This document shows positions 8,492 to 17,806 of a stretch of DNA of 23,418 nt, in pieces (the stretch's first letter is position 1; each line of letters opens with the position of its first letter). A model generated the notes under the pieces. It was not told the DNA's origin. It did not search any database and worked only from the letters and a program-made list of their open reading frames with translations. A program made the position numbers and the translations under genes. Source of the stretch: Gracilariopsis chorda (Eukaryota; Rhodophyta; Florideophyceae; Gracilariales; Gracilariaceae); the NCBI GenBank assembly GCA_003194525.1, contig NBIV01000767.1, forward strand, positions 1 to 23,418, written 5' to 3'.

Positions 8492-11400
8492 ATGGGCTCC
8501 TCCGTCGAAGAAGTTAATGTGAGGTCGGCCGCCACCGGGAGTGCTTCGGGAAGCGGTAAGATGCATGGAACTGGGGAGCAGCTTCTTGCTGCTTACCTGG
8601 GTATTCGCGACGCCTACGTGGCGACGAGGCAAAACTTTGACGAGCCGAGAGGTCTGAAGCACAGCGATTTCTTGACGTTCGCGGTGGAAACCCGAAACGT
8701 TCATGAGTCTGTGAAGCAAATGTTCTATACTCTCATCGGACCGGATTACACCTCGTACTCCGATTCCGAGCTACGGAAAGTCGCTTCTAGGGGTCTGGCA
8801 CGTCAGATGTACTTGATGGCAAGGGTAGTGGACCTGAAGGATGGTGATGGGGACCGACGCGTGAGGGACTTTTGGGAGCTTTATTGTGGAAGCGAGGTGC
8901 ATAAGGGTATACCACGCAATGTATTGCTAAGTGTGTTCTTCAAGTCTCGAGTGCTAGGCGTCATCAATAACTCTTCTCCTTTCCACACCAAACCTTGCAC
9001 GGATTTCGAATTCTTCATAGCCTTGTCTATGGTGCAGAACATCTCGTTGCATAAGAAAGCGAGTGGTAGAAAAAGGAAATTCGGAATGTCTAGTACGAAG
9101 TTCTCGAAGGTGAGCCTGTCTGACAAGCTGCAATGTCAGAGAGTGGGCTATGGCGTCCAGCTGGTTACCAGGGCATGGGATTGCTTTGCACAATTTCTTG
9201 GTTTTCCCAACGTCGAGGTTATGATATTGCCGTACATTCGACTGGACTACCGTAACATGGTATTCAAAGATATTGGAGAACCTTTCCTGGGTTTTCAACA
9301 CAAAGACTGCTCGAAACAATTTGTGAAGGAGAAGAACGCCACTACCATCAGGGAGAACGTTGTGGAATGGGCTTGGAGCCTACCTGGCGCAGTTGATACA
9401 GGACTTCGTTTATGTGCAAAGGAATACCTTGGGGACCTTTCCAGTGTGGTAGTACAAGAGAAACTGTTCGAAATCTCTGCTCCCAGTAAATGGGATGCTC
9501 TAAAGAGATTCAATATCACGAACACAAGGCATTTCCCTACACGATTTGAGGACTTTAGTGAGTCTCTTGTCACTACAGTTCAGGATGCCATCAAGCCTCT
9601 TAAGCTAACTAAATCGCATGGAAGCAATTTCGCCGTTCATCAAGCTGTTAAGCAGGAGCCTGGGGAAGATGACGATATCATGATGGTGCCGGTACGGACC
9701 AACCCTGCTGCTGGGAGGCACGAAGTTATTCATGAAAAGGAAGGTATCGCTGATAATGAGGTCGAAGAGGTGGTGGAGAGTGTGGCTGCTCCAAGAGCTA
9801 CTACTGGTCTGCAGACAACGACATTGTCTCAGAGACTGACGTACAGCGTGAAGGAGACTGGTGTTCAACCTCCACCGTATCCGAAGACTTTAGATCAGTT
9901 GATGTCGTACGAGTACTGTGAGAGGCAGATGTCCCGCAGCTTCCGTCTTCACAACTGCAGTTTCCAAGACCTTGTCGAAGTCGACGACAACAAGTCCGGG
10001 GACAGCGAACTATCCATTGAAGGAAGGGTACAGTTCGTGCTTTCGGATCCCCCATATGGGACTCGTGCGGAGCGTAATCGGGAGAACAGTGGTCATGATG
10101 TTCTCACCGAGAAGACCATGGCCCGGGCAGGGAAAAGAATTTCAAAGTTGCTACGTCCCGGTGGGCATGTTATATTGTTCTGCTCGTGGGATCAGATACA
10201 GAAGTGGCGGGAGGTGCTGCGGAGTGTTACGTACACAGATGACTCTGGCACAACTCGTTTTTCTTTTGTCGTGGACGAACAACCCCTCCAGTTCGTACGA
10301 TCCATGGGGAACTCGATGGGTAATCCGGGAAGGCGGAGCTGTCGGCTGTACCAGACGTCGGAGTATGCCGTACATGCAGTGCGCTCTGGGGTCCCGTATT
10401 CCCAACAGCACAGAATGGTGAACTATGAGAACTTTAATTTTATCTCTTCACGCTACCCGGCATATCACGCAATCATAGACCAGGTGCCGCCTATGTCTTA
10501 TGGCGAAACTCTGCTATGGAATGTGACAAACTCGGAGAGAATCACTACGAGGAAAAAGGTGCGACCGGAACAGAAGTGTAGGGCATTGCTGAAGGAACTC
10601 ATTTGCAGGTTTAGTCAGCCAGGAGACCTAGTGGTTGACCTCTTTGCGGGGACGTTCTCTACAGCGATGGCATGCATGGAACTGCCGAAGCACCGGATAT
10701 TTGTAGGATGTGAAGACGATAAAGCTTGCTTTGAACACGCAAAGCATGCTGCTATTGTTCGTTTTGCTTCTATAATCCGGGAGGGAAACACCAATCTTGA
10801 GAAGAACCAAGAGCTCAGGAAGATGGCCCATACTGTTGTCATCGCATTTCCAATGGGCAGATTGAGGCATACCTTGTCATGGAAGGCAGTCAATGGCTTT
10901 TCTCCGTACCAGATGCTTCCCCCACACGTCGTCCAGTTCCTGTCGACGCTGTGGAGAAGTGAAGAGGTAGCCAAATTGGGTAAGAGCAGGACCTTCGATC
11001 AATGGCCTAGCGTGCTGCAGGGTAGGATGAATCTGGAGAACATGAACTCGCTGCTGGCAATGGAAGCTGTGCATTATGGACTACGAATCAGCAAGTCTAC
11101 TATTCGCCACGATAACGCTGGTGTTGGAGTGTTTGCAACTCGTCGAATTGCTGTAGGGGAGGTAGTGTGCTACTTCTATGGGACACTCGTGTATCATGAT
11201 CTGACGAACCGTAAAGAAGTGCACAAGACCTACGGGGACGGATTTATGGGTGTGACGAAGGATCGCTTTCGAAAATATGCGGTGGAGGTGGATGTTCATG
11301 GGCATCAGTTCTCTGCACTACCTCATCGGAGAACACTGAACCATGGAAAACAAACCAACCCGATTCTTTGGGTTGTTCCAGCTCCGTTTTGTGTTGCAGG

Positions 11401-11674
11401 GTATATTAACGACCCTAAGTATGTCGAAGGCGATAAGGACTTAGATGCTACGGTAGATGGCCTTGTGAAAAAGCGTGAGGCTAACGTGCGGATGAAACGT
11501 TCACCTGGCCTAGGGCTGAACCGTAGGAAACTAACAGACTACAGGCTTATCAAGCTGGAAGCCCTTGTTGAAATAGAGGAAGGGGACGAAATCTTTAGTG
11601 AATACGGAAATGTCTATGATTGGCATACTCAGACGCATCTGCGTATAGATGATGGAGCTATTGTAATTGACTAG
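8492..11674 (+). CDS. DNA amino-methyltransferase (beta class)-SET domain fusion protein, 1,060 aa
   Basis: One open frame runs from ATG 8492 (MGSSVEEVNVRS) to TAG 11672-11674. Residues 1-380 are helical and of unknown family. An acidic linker follows with a SUMO-site-like VKQEPGED (K387). The methyltransferase has motif IV SDPPYG (D519-Y522), then LLRPGGHVILFCSW, then motif I VVDLFAGTFSTAM (D716-G720). IV before I is the beta-class order of N6-adenine/N4-cytosine enzymes, and DPPY favours adenine. From about residue 862 comes a SET domain: AGVGVFATRRIAVGE, FYGTLVY, GYINDP, ANVRMK and EEGDEIFSEYG. The usual NHxxxPN is replaced by IND...ANV, as I recall from some divergent SET proteins. It probably acts in the nucleus. 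It is divergent from gene D and followed by the coiled-coil gene on the same strand. Substrates of both domains are inferred. Confidence 0.85.
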   Translation: MGSSVEEVNVRSAATGSASGSGKMHGTGEQLLAAYLGIRDAYVATRQNFDEPRGLKHSDFLTFAVETRNVHESVKQMFYTLIGPDYTSYSDSELRKVASRGLARQMYLMARVVDLKDGDGDRRVRDFWELYCGSEVHKGIPRNVLLSVFFKSRVLGVINNSSPFHTKPCTDFEFFIALSMVQNISLHKKASGRKRKFGMSSTKFSKVSLSDKLQCQRVGYGVQLVTRAWDCFAQFLGFPNVEVMILPYIRLDYRNMVFKDIGEPFLGFQHKDCSKQFVKEKNATTIRENVVEWAWSLPGAVDTGLRLCAKEYLGDLSSVVVQEKLFEISAPSKWDALKRFNITNTRHFPTRFEDFSESLVTTVQDAIKPLKLTKSHGSNFAVHQAVKQEPGEDDDIMMVPVRTNPAAGRHEVIHEKEGIADNEVEEVVESVAAPRATTGLQTTTLSQRLTYSVKETGVQPPPYPKTLDQLMSYEYCERQMSRSFRLHNCSFQDLVEVDDNKSGDSELSIEGRVQFVLSDPPYGTRAERNRENSGHDVLTEKTMARAGKRISKLLRPGGHVILFCSWDQIQKWREVLRSVTYTDDSGTTRFSFVVDEQPLQFVRSMGNSMGNPGRRSCRLYQTSEYAVHAVRSGVPYSQQHRMVNYENFNFISSRYPAYHAIIDQVPPMSYGETLLWNVTNSERITTRKKVRPEQKCRALLKELICRFSQPGDLVVDLFAGTFSTAMACMELPKHRIFVGCEDDKACFEHAKHAAIVRFASIIREGNTNLEKNQELRKMAHTVVIAFPMGRLRHTLSWKAVNGFSPYQMLPPHVVQFLSTLWRSEEVAKLGKSRTFDQWPSVLQGRMNLENMNSLLAMEAVHYGLRISKSTIRHDNAGVGVFATRRIAVGEVVCYFYGTLVYHDLTNRKEVHKTYGDGFMGVTKDRFRKYAVEVDVHGHQFSALPHRRTLNHGKQTNPILWVVPAPFCVAGYINDPKYVEGDKDLDATVDGLVKKREANVRMKRSPGLGLNRRKLTDYRLIKLEALVEIEEGDEIFSEYGNVYDWHTQTHLRIDDGAIVID

Positions 11675-11934
11675 CTTATATACTAAAGAAACCGAGTTTG
11701 TAAACCACATAGCTACTTTAGTGAAAAAGTCCTTGATGGGGGGGCGATATGTCAGGGGACCCATTCGGTTAACGAGTGGTAGGAACATCAGGGTAATTTT
11801 TTTCATGTTTTCAGAGAGGTGGAACTAATGCCAAAAACCCTTCGTGGCTTTTCGTGAGTTCTTCCTGCTCGGCACACGTCGTTTTAGGGCCGCGGTGTTT
11901 CCCCGCCACAAGCACGCGACATTATCTAACAGCT

Positions 11935-14043
11935 ATGCCCGTGAAGGGGAAGAAGAGAGGCGCCGGGAGGGAAGGCGCGACGAATGCACCGAAAACGCGA
12001 CGGAGGGGTGTGGAGGAACGAAGTCCGAGTGGCACGAAAGGACCTCAGGTAGGAGCAACCCGCGTTCCGAGGAGCGGTTTGTCCGGGAGAAAAGGAGGGA
12101 CAGGGGGTTCAAACCCAAGTGGCGCATCGGATCGCACGATAAACGATAATTTGAGGCCGGAGCTCTCCCGAGAGGCGCGGTCTGGCAAGGAACCAAGGCG
12201 CGTGCAACGGATGAAGCGGAGATCCAACGAGGAAGCTGCGAAACACGACAGGAGCGGAGTGGAGGGAGATGGTGTTTCCGAGCAGGCACGCGCTGAAGGC
12301 TCAGGAGTGAGGAAGGTCTTGTCGTGTGGAAAGGAGGTGCAGGAGTGTCGTAACTCCAAGCGACGTGGAGCTCCCAGTGGTAATCAAGAGCGCGCGCAAG
12401 AAGAGGTGAATGTTTATTTGCCTGAGAGCGAAGGAGAGCGCGAAGATGAGATTACGAAGGGGAGGTGTACCGAAGGAAGTGCACGTGAGAAGCACGGGCG
12501 GTGTTCTAATGTATTTCATGAGAATGAGGCCACGAGAGATCAAGATGGAAATGGTGGCACTCCCATCCGATCGAGTAATATGGACATCGTCCCTGACGTA
12601 GAGAAAGAAAGCGGACGCAATGCGCTGCGTACACCGGAAGGAATGCGGGAGAGAAGGCGAAGAATTTCGGTATCATTTGACCGATCTTTCGAAATGGGAT
12701 TGGAGGCGGAAGAGAATGTGAATAAGTCACCCCGTGATGAGCAAGTGGTGAGTACCGATGTTGTGAAGGACCTTGATGATGATGAGATCGGTGTGTTGTC
12801 TAGACCTACATTGGTTCAGAAGGTGAATTCGCTAAAGGGAGAACTTGGAAGCCTTAAGGAGGACCATACTACTTTAAAGATATCTTTGAAGCTGACACAG
12901 GAGGAACTGAAGAGGATGAGGGAAGAAATGATCGAGAAGAACATGCTGATTGACAGTTTGAGGGAAGGGATAAAGGTAAGGAGTGCGGAGAGAAGAAGAG
13001 CTGAAGGGGGAGACACTGATTTGACGAGGCGTAAAAAGTATGTGGTTGATGTGGACGAGAGCTTTTATGGATTTGCTAGGGTAGTGTATGATAGGATATT
13101 GTATTACGCAAAGTTGGAAGTGTCGGAGCTTTGTTTTACTACGGATCGAATGGAGAGGAACTGGACGAACCGGTGTGAGATCTTAGGGAAAGGGACGGAG
13201 TCGAGTGTATTCGTACTGGGAGGGAACGAAATTGTTCCTCGGTGTCCCTTTGAGATCGTATCGGAGATGAGGGCGTATACACCGAGTTTGCGAGGAGGAA
13301 GCAATGAACTTTTGAAGTATTTGATTGGTGTTGAGATTGAAGGGCATAGATGGGAGTCGATTCGACAAGCGGGTAAGAAGATTCAGTGTATGCAGGACGT
13401 AGCTCGGGACAGGTGTTTGAGGCAGCGTATGAAGCAAACGTTGAGCGATGTGATTGGGGTTCGGAAGCGGGCGGCACGGGAAAAGTTGTTTTCGCTACTT
13501 GGGTATGACTTGATAGCAAGACGTGTGAGACCTCAGGAGGGGACGGAGCTTGATGTGGAATTGAAGAAGCAGTTAGAGGAAGCGAGAAGCAAGTTAATGG
13601 GAAAGGAGGTAGAGAAGAGCCGAATCTTATGTGCATGGAGAATGAGTGCGATTGACGATCTTACATATTCTGGATTTCAAGTTGCTCGAAGGTTAAGGGA
13701 CTTTGGTGGGGAGGACATGTACTTTAAGAACGGAGCTGCGGTAGAAGTGCTGGCAGAGTTTATGGGATATGAGGTGGTACCGGGAGGCGAAGGGAAGACA
13801 GATTATGTGGATGGAACTGTGATGCATTTGGCACGCTTGGATGCTTGGATCGGATGTGTTTTGACTGCGTTGGACACGAATGTGGGCCGTGGAGGAAAAC
13901 GGCAGTTATTGTTTTCAAAGTTGTTTGGTGAGTATCTCCCGCTTGCTCTGGAGAACATAATTGGGGTGGCATGGGAGAGAGTGAGGGAACGGCACCATGA
14001 GGAATTGGAGAATGTTTGGATGTCTTGGAGTAGTGAGATTTGA
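11935..14043 (+). CDS. Basic N-terminal/coiled-coil protein of unknown family, 702 aa
   Basis: The first ATG, at 11935, gives MPVKGKKRGAGREGATNAPK; an upstream open stretch to 11854 lacks an ATG and is probably leader. About 270 residues of Arg/Lys/Ser/Glu-rich, probably disordered sequence follow. Then come DDDEIGVLSRPTLVQKVNSL and a coiled coil (LKGELGSLKEDHTTLKISLK to LIDSLREGIKV; about 12,810-12,980). The C-terminal 340 residues look globular and alpha-helical (for example FARVVYDRILYYAKLEVSEL and LDAWIGCVLTALDTNVG). No catalytic motif is visible. It lies 260 bp after the methyltransferase-SET gene on the same strand, so it may belong to the same module, perhaps as a structural or targeting partner. 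Its last codons overlap the 3' end of the opposite-strand transposase. Confidence 0.75.
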   Translation: MPVKGKKRGAGREGATNAPKTRRRGVEERSPSGTKGPQVGATRVPRSGLSGRKGGTGGSNPSGASDRTINDNLRPELSREARSGKEPRRVQRMKRRSNEEAAKHDRSGVEGDGVSEQARAEGSGVRKVLSCGKEVQECRNSKRRGAPSGNQERAQEEVNVYLPESEGEREDEITKGRCTEGSAREKHGRCSNVFHENEATRDQDGNGGTPIRSSNMDIVPDVEKESGRNALRTPEGMRERRRRISVSFDRSFEMGLEAEENVNKSPRDEQVVSTDVVKDLDDDEIGVLSRPTLVQKVNSLKGELGSLKEDHTTLKISLKLTQEELKRMREEMIEKNMLIDSLREGIKVRSAERRRAEGGDTDLTRRKKYVVDVDESFYGFARVVYDRILYYAKLEVSELCFTTDRMERNWTNRCEILGKGTESSVFVLGGNEIVPRCPFEIVSEMRAYTPSLRGGSNELLKYLIGVEIEGHRWESIRQAGKKIQCMQDVARDRCLRQRMKQTLSDVIGVRKRAAREKLFSLLGYDLIARRVRPQEGTELDVELKKQLEEARSKLMGKEVEKSRILCAWRMSAIDDLTYSGFQVARRLRDFGGEDMYFKNGAAVEVLAEFMGYEVVPGGEGKTDYVDGTVMHLARLDAWIGCVLTALDTNVGRGGKRQLLFSKLFGEYLPLALENIIGVAWERVRERHHEELENVWMSWSSEI

Positions 14044-16276
14044 AGAGGACGTGGGCATGTTCGAATATGCCTGCGTCGTTGAAGTGCAGACCTCCGTATC
14101 TACGTATGTCGTCGACGATGTGATCGAGGAGATGGAACTTGAGGGTACCGAGGTGCGAAGAGTGGTAGGGTCCGAGGACGGTGGTGGCTGTGAGTTTGAA
14201 GGATCTGATCTGTCGTTCGAGTGATTTGAGAGAGTCTTCGGTCCATTCGGAAGTGGAGTTGTATCGCATGGCGTAGAGAACGAGATCTGTGTACTTGGTG
14301 AAGACGGAAGTGATTGGGGAGGAGTCGATTTCGTTGCAGCATCTGTCGAAGAATGCTCCGATGAAGGGGAATACCATGTCGAGTGCGCGGTAATCTTTTG
14401 CTTCGAGCATTCCACGGAGTCCTTCTGTGGTGAAGAAGCCGTTAAGAGCTTGAGCGTAGTCGGAGGTGGAGAAGTCTATGTGGAGTCCAGTTGCAGGGGA
14501 ATCTTTTTCGATGGCCGCAAGAATGGAGTTGGAGTGTTTGAGGATGGAGGTGCGGATGGATTGGAAGGATCTCTTGGATTTGCTGGGACCGACAATGGAG
14601 AAGAGGGAATCGGATCGGAGACGTTCGATTGCGGTGGCTTTGATGAGTTTAGAGACGCCGAGGTGGAAGTTATGCAGTGGCTCGAAGGCGAAGATGTTGT
14701 AAGAAGAGAGAAGCGGAGTGATGTTGAAGATGGGGTATGATTCGAAGAGAGAAGTGTACTTTGCGAGGGAGAGAGAATGAAGTGCTGTTGCTGCCTCTTC
14801 TTTTTTGGTGCGTGCCACTTTTGGTTTCCGGGCGAGTTGCGCTTCCTCGGATTCGCGGAGAAGGCAGGTGTGCTGTCTGCGATTGGTTCGAGTTTGGAGT
14901 TGTGTGCGGAAGGGGATGGGATCTGTATTGAGGAAGAGGTGTTCCCGAGGGACGGTGCATCTCGGGCAAGGGTGCTGCGGCCGTGTTCCGTGGGAGATGG
15001 CGAGGATGTCCTTTGCTTCGGGGATGTCTGCGCAATAGCTGGCGAGGATGGGGTGGCAGTGGCGGAGGACACCGTGAGCGTCACGGAAGGAGAATCCTGG
15101 GAGCGCAGAGGTGAGGAGTGGGTTGAGGATGGTAGAGATGGCGCGCTGAATGAGGTTCATTTTGGTCTCGCGTGGGATGTTGGAGGATGATTTCGGGACG
15201 TAGTCGCCGCCGTCGTCGAAGGCGGTAAACGGGGAGAAGGAGGTTGGAAGGTATCCGAGGAGTGTGAGATTTTCGGATATACACTTTCGGCGGAGGGCAT
15301 CGGAGAAGTTGAGAAACGTGACGTGGAGGGGGTAGGAATTGACGGAGGAGCTTTTCAGGGAGGTTGCGGACTTGTCCGAGTAGAGCTGGACGAGGCCGAT
15401 GAATGATTCTATACCGGTTTCCTGGGGGGTGTGCCAGACGATGTCATCGACGGGGGACTGCATAATTTCCTGTTTGATGGCTGGGACGACTTTCTTTCCG
15501 AGGGCTGCAGCCATGGGATGTGCGAAAGCCGGGTGACCAGAAGACGAAGAAGATGAGGAAGATTGAGATACCGGCTGGAAGAAGGTGTTGTTGAGGTGTG
15601 CGAGTGCGAGTTGTTGCTTGAGGACGTCGATGGCACGTTTCTGGAAGAGGGTTGCGGAGAAGGTGTTGCGCTTGTCTGTGATGGTGGAAGGGATGAAGCC
15701 GTTGAAGCTGATGCGTTGCTTGAAGAGGTCCTCTTGCAGTGCGAGGCACTGCCTGGCGGAGGAGATGGAGGTCTGGAAGGAGGACTTGGAGAAGTCTGGA
15801 TGGTTGAGGATGGAGATGAGCTCGTCTGCTTTGCGGGTGCTGACGGAGGATGCGATGGAGGAGATGTAAAGGACGAGTTGTTCGAGATGAGGGTTGTCGG
15901 CGAGAGGGGAAGGGGAACGAGAAGGGGGCGGGAGAAGGGGGTTTGAGGAGGAGACGGAGCCGATGGCGTGACTTGCGATATGGTAAGCGTCTTGGGTTTG
16001 AAGAGAGAGGGAAGCCTGTTGAAGTTCATATGGATCATCATCGGCGAGGGGGACGTTGTCGGAAGGACGGTGAGAGGGAAGGGGAGGAGAATTGATGGAG
16101 AGGTTGGGAACGGATTTTCGCTTCTTGGTCCTGGGAGGGAACTGAACTGGAGCGGTGGCTGTGGAGGAGGAACGCTTGTTGGCGGTGAGGCGATGGGGGC
16201 ACCTGCGTTGGTGACTCTGAAGAGAGTATGTGGTGCGGCCGTGGAAGGAGCAGCGAGGGTAGCAACAGGGGAACAT
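13760..16276 (-). CDS. KDZ/Plavaka-like DDE transposase with N-terminal C2H2 finger
   Basis: I choose ATG 16276 because a C2H2-like finger begins at once (MFPCCYPRCSFHGRTTY...HQRRCPH); an in-frame ATG at 16483 would add 69 unlikely residues. A Ser/Pro-rich linker follows, then YPLHVTFLNFSDALRRK...LLGYLPT and GVLRHCHPILASYCADIPE, whose Asp is a probable catalytic residue. Next are HPCPRCTVPREHL (zinc insertion, about 14,955-14,985), FEPLHNFHLGVSKL (about 14,650-14,690) and LLDHIVDDIRRYGGLHFNDA...EHAHVLFKSHYSKTS. This order and these phrases are those of Plavaka/KDZ transposases. Family-like sequence ends near 14,010. The last 80 or so residues are Pro/Ser/His-rich and read like antisense of the coiled-coil gene, so the true C-terminus may be truncated there. 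The plus-strand open frames over this gene are shadows. Confidence 0.75.
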   Translation of the reverse strand: MFPCCYPRCSFHGRTTYSLQSHQRRCPHRLTANKRSSSTATAPVQFPPRTKKRKSVPNLSINSPPLPSHRPSDNVPLADDDPYELQQASLSLQTQDAYHIASHAIGSVSSSNPLLPPPSRSPSPLADNPHLEQLVLYISSIASSVSTRKADELISILNHPDFSKSSFQTSISSARQCLALQEDLFKQRISFNGFIPSTITDKRNTFSATLFQKRAIDVLKQQLALAHLNNTFFQPVSQSSSSSSSSGHPAFAHPMAAALGKKVVPAIKQEIMQSPVDDIVWHTPQETGIESFIGLVQLYSDKSATSLKSSSVNSYPLHVTFLNFSDALRRKCISENLTLLGYLPTSFSPFTAFDDGGDYVPKSSSNIPRETKMNLIQRAISTILNPLLTSALPGFSFRDAHGVLRHCHPILASYCADIPEAKDILAISHGTRPQHPCPRCTVPREHLFLNTDPIPFRTQLQTRTNRRQHTCLLRESEEAQLARKPKVARTKKEEAATALHSLSLAKYTSLFESYPIFNITPLLSSYNIFAFEPLHNFHLGVSKLIKATAIERLRSDSLFSIVGPSKSKRSFQSIRTSILKHSNSILAAIEKDSPATGLHIDFSTSDYAQALNGFFTTEGLRGMLEAKDYRALDMVFPFIGAFFDRCCNEIDSSPITSVFTKYTDLVLYAMRYNSTSEWTEDSLKSLERQIRSFKLTATTVLGPYHSSHLGTLKFHLLDHIVDDIRRYGGLHFNDAGIFEHAHVLFKSHYSKTSKHSPIPHGAVPSLSPMPPQLCSPEQAGDTHQTTLKTITAVFLHGPHSCPTQSKHIRSKHPSVPNASQFHPHNLSSLRLPVPPHIP

Positions 16277-16947
16277 GGTGCGGGAAGGAGAGTTGAAGGA
16301 TTGGAAGGAGAAAGGGGAGCAAAGGGGTTGTTGGAGAGCGAAATGCGGGAGCGTAATTATTATGGCGCACGGGGATGAAGTGGAGCAGGTGATGCCGAGC
16401 GTTTTGCGCTGGCTCGTGGACTGGTGCATGCTATGCAAGGCCGCAGACACTGACAACGAGTGAAGGATAGCGAGGGCTATCATGTTTTGTAAACTCTAAT
16501 GTATTTCCTATATATGTATTTATCTGAGCATCCTATCCTTCTATTTGAAGGGGCAGTTCCGGTGGTCCGGTCAGATTTTCAATCTCACGTTCACATGTGA
16601 AGGTATGTAGTAGTGGAGTCTGGACTCCACTTCGCGGAGTCCGGACTCGGTTTTTGGTCCGAAATAACTTGGAAATGTGAAGTGCTTTACTAGTTTATAC
16701 TTTCAAAAAACTAGCAGTGTTGAATGTGTGAAAATATTTTGATGGAAATTGATTCATTCAAAAGTGGGTTTTAAGAGTCGATATCCGTCCATTTCAATTC
16801 TTTCCCTTTTGATTGTCAAACTAGCATTCCGAAAACACCGACGAGGGTACGAAAAACAGGTTGAGATACGAAATTTGTTGTCGTAGATATCAGAAAGATA
16901 CGAAACTGTTTTTCGTAGCTGTGCTATGAAAAGATGGCAACTACTGA
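16277..16947. other. Non-coding stretch with GGAGTCCGGACTC-type hairpins
   Basis: I see no supported gene. This is the 5' side of the transposase and may include the end of its element. A nested palindrome sits at 16613-16648: GTGGAGTC/GACTCCAC (16613-16630), and arms 16616-16628 and 16636-16648 (GAGTCTGGACTCC, GGAGTCCGGACTC; 12 of 13 pairs) with a 7-nt loop. The rest is AT-rich. A 78-codon minus-strand frame at 16754-16990 has no recognisable features. Confidence 0.4.
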
Positions 16948-16977
16948 TTGAATCTTGTAGCGCTGAGCTGGGGTCAG

Positions 16978-17262
16978 ATGTGCGCAACACCGTTCAAGAT
17001 AAGGTTACGAGGCGTCAGCCTCGCTAATCTTAAAATGAAGCTGTTTGCCTCAAGTCCATCCAGCGAACAGTCTGTCCATATGGAACAGAATCATAATGAT
17101 ACACAGTGTACTACACCGCAAAGCACTCCAAAACAAACTCATACGTTGCCCCTTATTCCTACCGCTCCAAAACATGGCAATACTGCTAACTCTTTCGAAA
17201 AATTTGAAGCTGCCCTTGCAGAGTCATCTGCGAAGAAATTACGCAAATCTCAACACCCCCCC
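16978..17262 (+). pseudogene. Possible gene fragment cut by the foldback element
   Basis: An open frame from the ATG at 16978 gives a Gln/Thr/Pro-rich stretch and then NSFEKFEAALAESSAKKLRK. At about 17,262 it enters CACCCCCC and the foldback repeat, where the frame (GLRPWAALRAALFL) is repeat sequence that recurs inverted near 18,510. The N-terminal part may be the remnant of a host or transposon gene. Nothing identifies it and it may not be coding. Confidence 0.25.
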
Positions 17263-17437
17263 ATTATAAGTATTTATACGGGTACAAGTGGAAACGGCCT
17301 TCGGCCGTGGGCGGCACTGCGCGCCGCGTTATTTTTGTAGCTTTGTGTATTTAGTAGCGTTCGGAGGCTCTCCGAGCACTTTGCTCGCCTGCGCTCGCGA
17401 TAGCGCTCGCAGAACCACGGGGCGCCGCGGCGCCTAG

Positions 17438-17806
17438 TGTCTATCCGCCCGGATGAAATGTTGCCAAATGATTATTTTTTGAAGGTTTTGAACCTTTCAT
17501 ACACGCGTCAGAAATGGTTTTTTTGAATCAAAAGTACGTTCTTGATATAAAAAAAGCCGGTTTTCTGAAACTCTGTAGTTAATTCGACATATTTTTCAAG
17601 GATATCTCTATTAAATCATCTGGTTGTCTTGTGTTTCTGCTTCTCACCGAGCATAAACAACAGAGGCTTGGAATTTTTGCTATACAAAAACAGGTTGCAT
17701 AACTTATACGGACTACAAAAGGCAAAAAAAGCCTATCAAAATAACTAAAATTAAATGTTAAGTTGATTGTTTTGACCTCATATGAGGTCTGCGGTCCGAT
17801 AGACAG
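17438..17806. mobile_element. 369-bp MITE inside the left foldback arm
   Basis: The left end reads TGTCTATCCG and the right end GGTCCGATAGACAG, giving about 10-bp terminal inverted repeats. TAG occurs directly outside both ends (17435-17437 and 17807-17809), a 3-bp target-site duplication. The opposite arm holds the empty site: GGCGCCTAG followed directly by AATATGTGG when read from 18420 down to 18403. The interior is AT-rich, has no gene, and contains the 16-bp palindrome GACCTCATATGAGGTC at 17775-17790. Confidence 0.8.

Noticed and set aside
14450..16095. Plus-strand Gly/Glu/Val-rich open frames across the transposase
   Set aside because: They are shadows of a Ser/Pro-rich minus-strand gene that carries family motifs; the plus frames have none.
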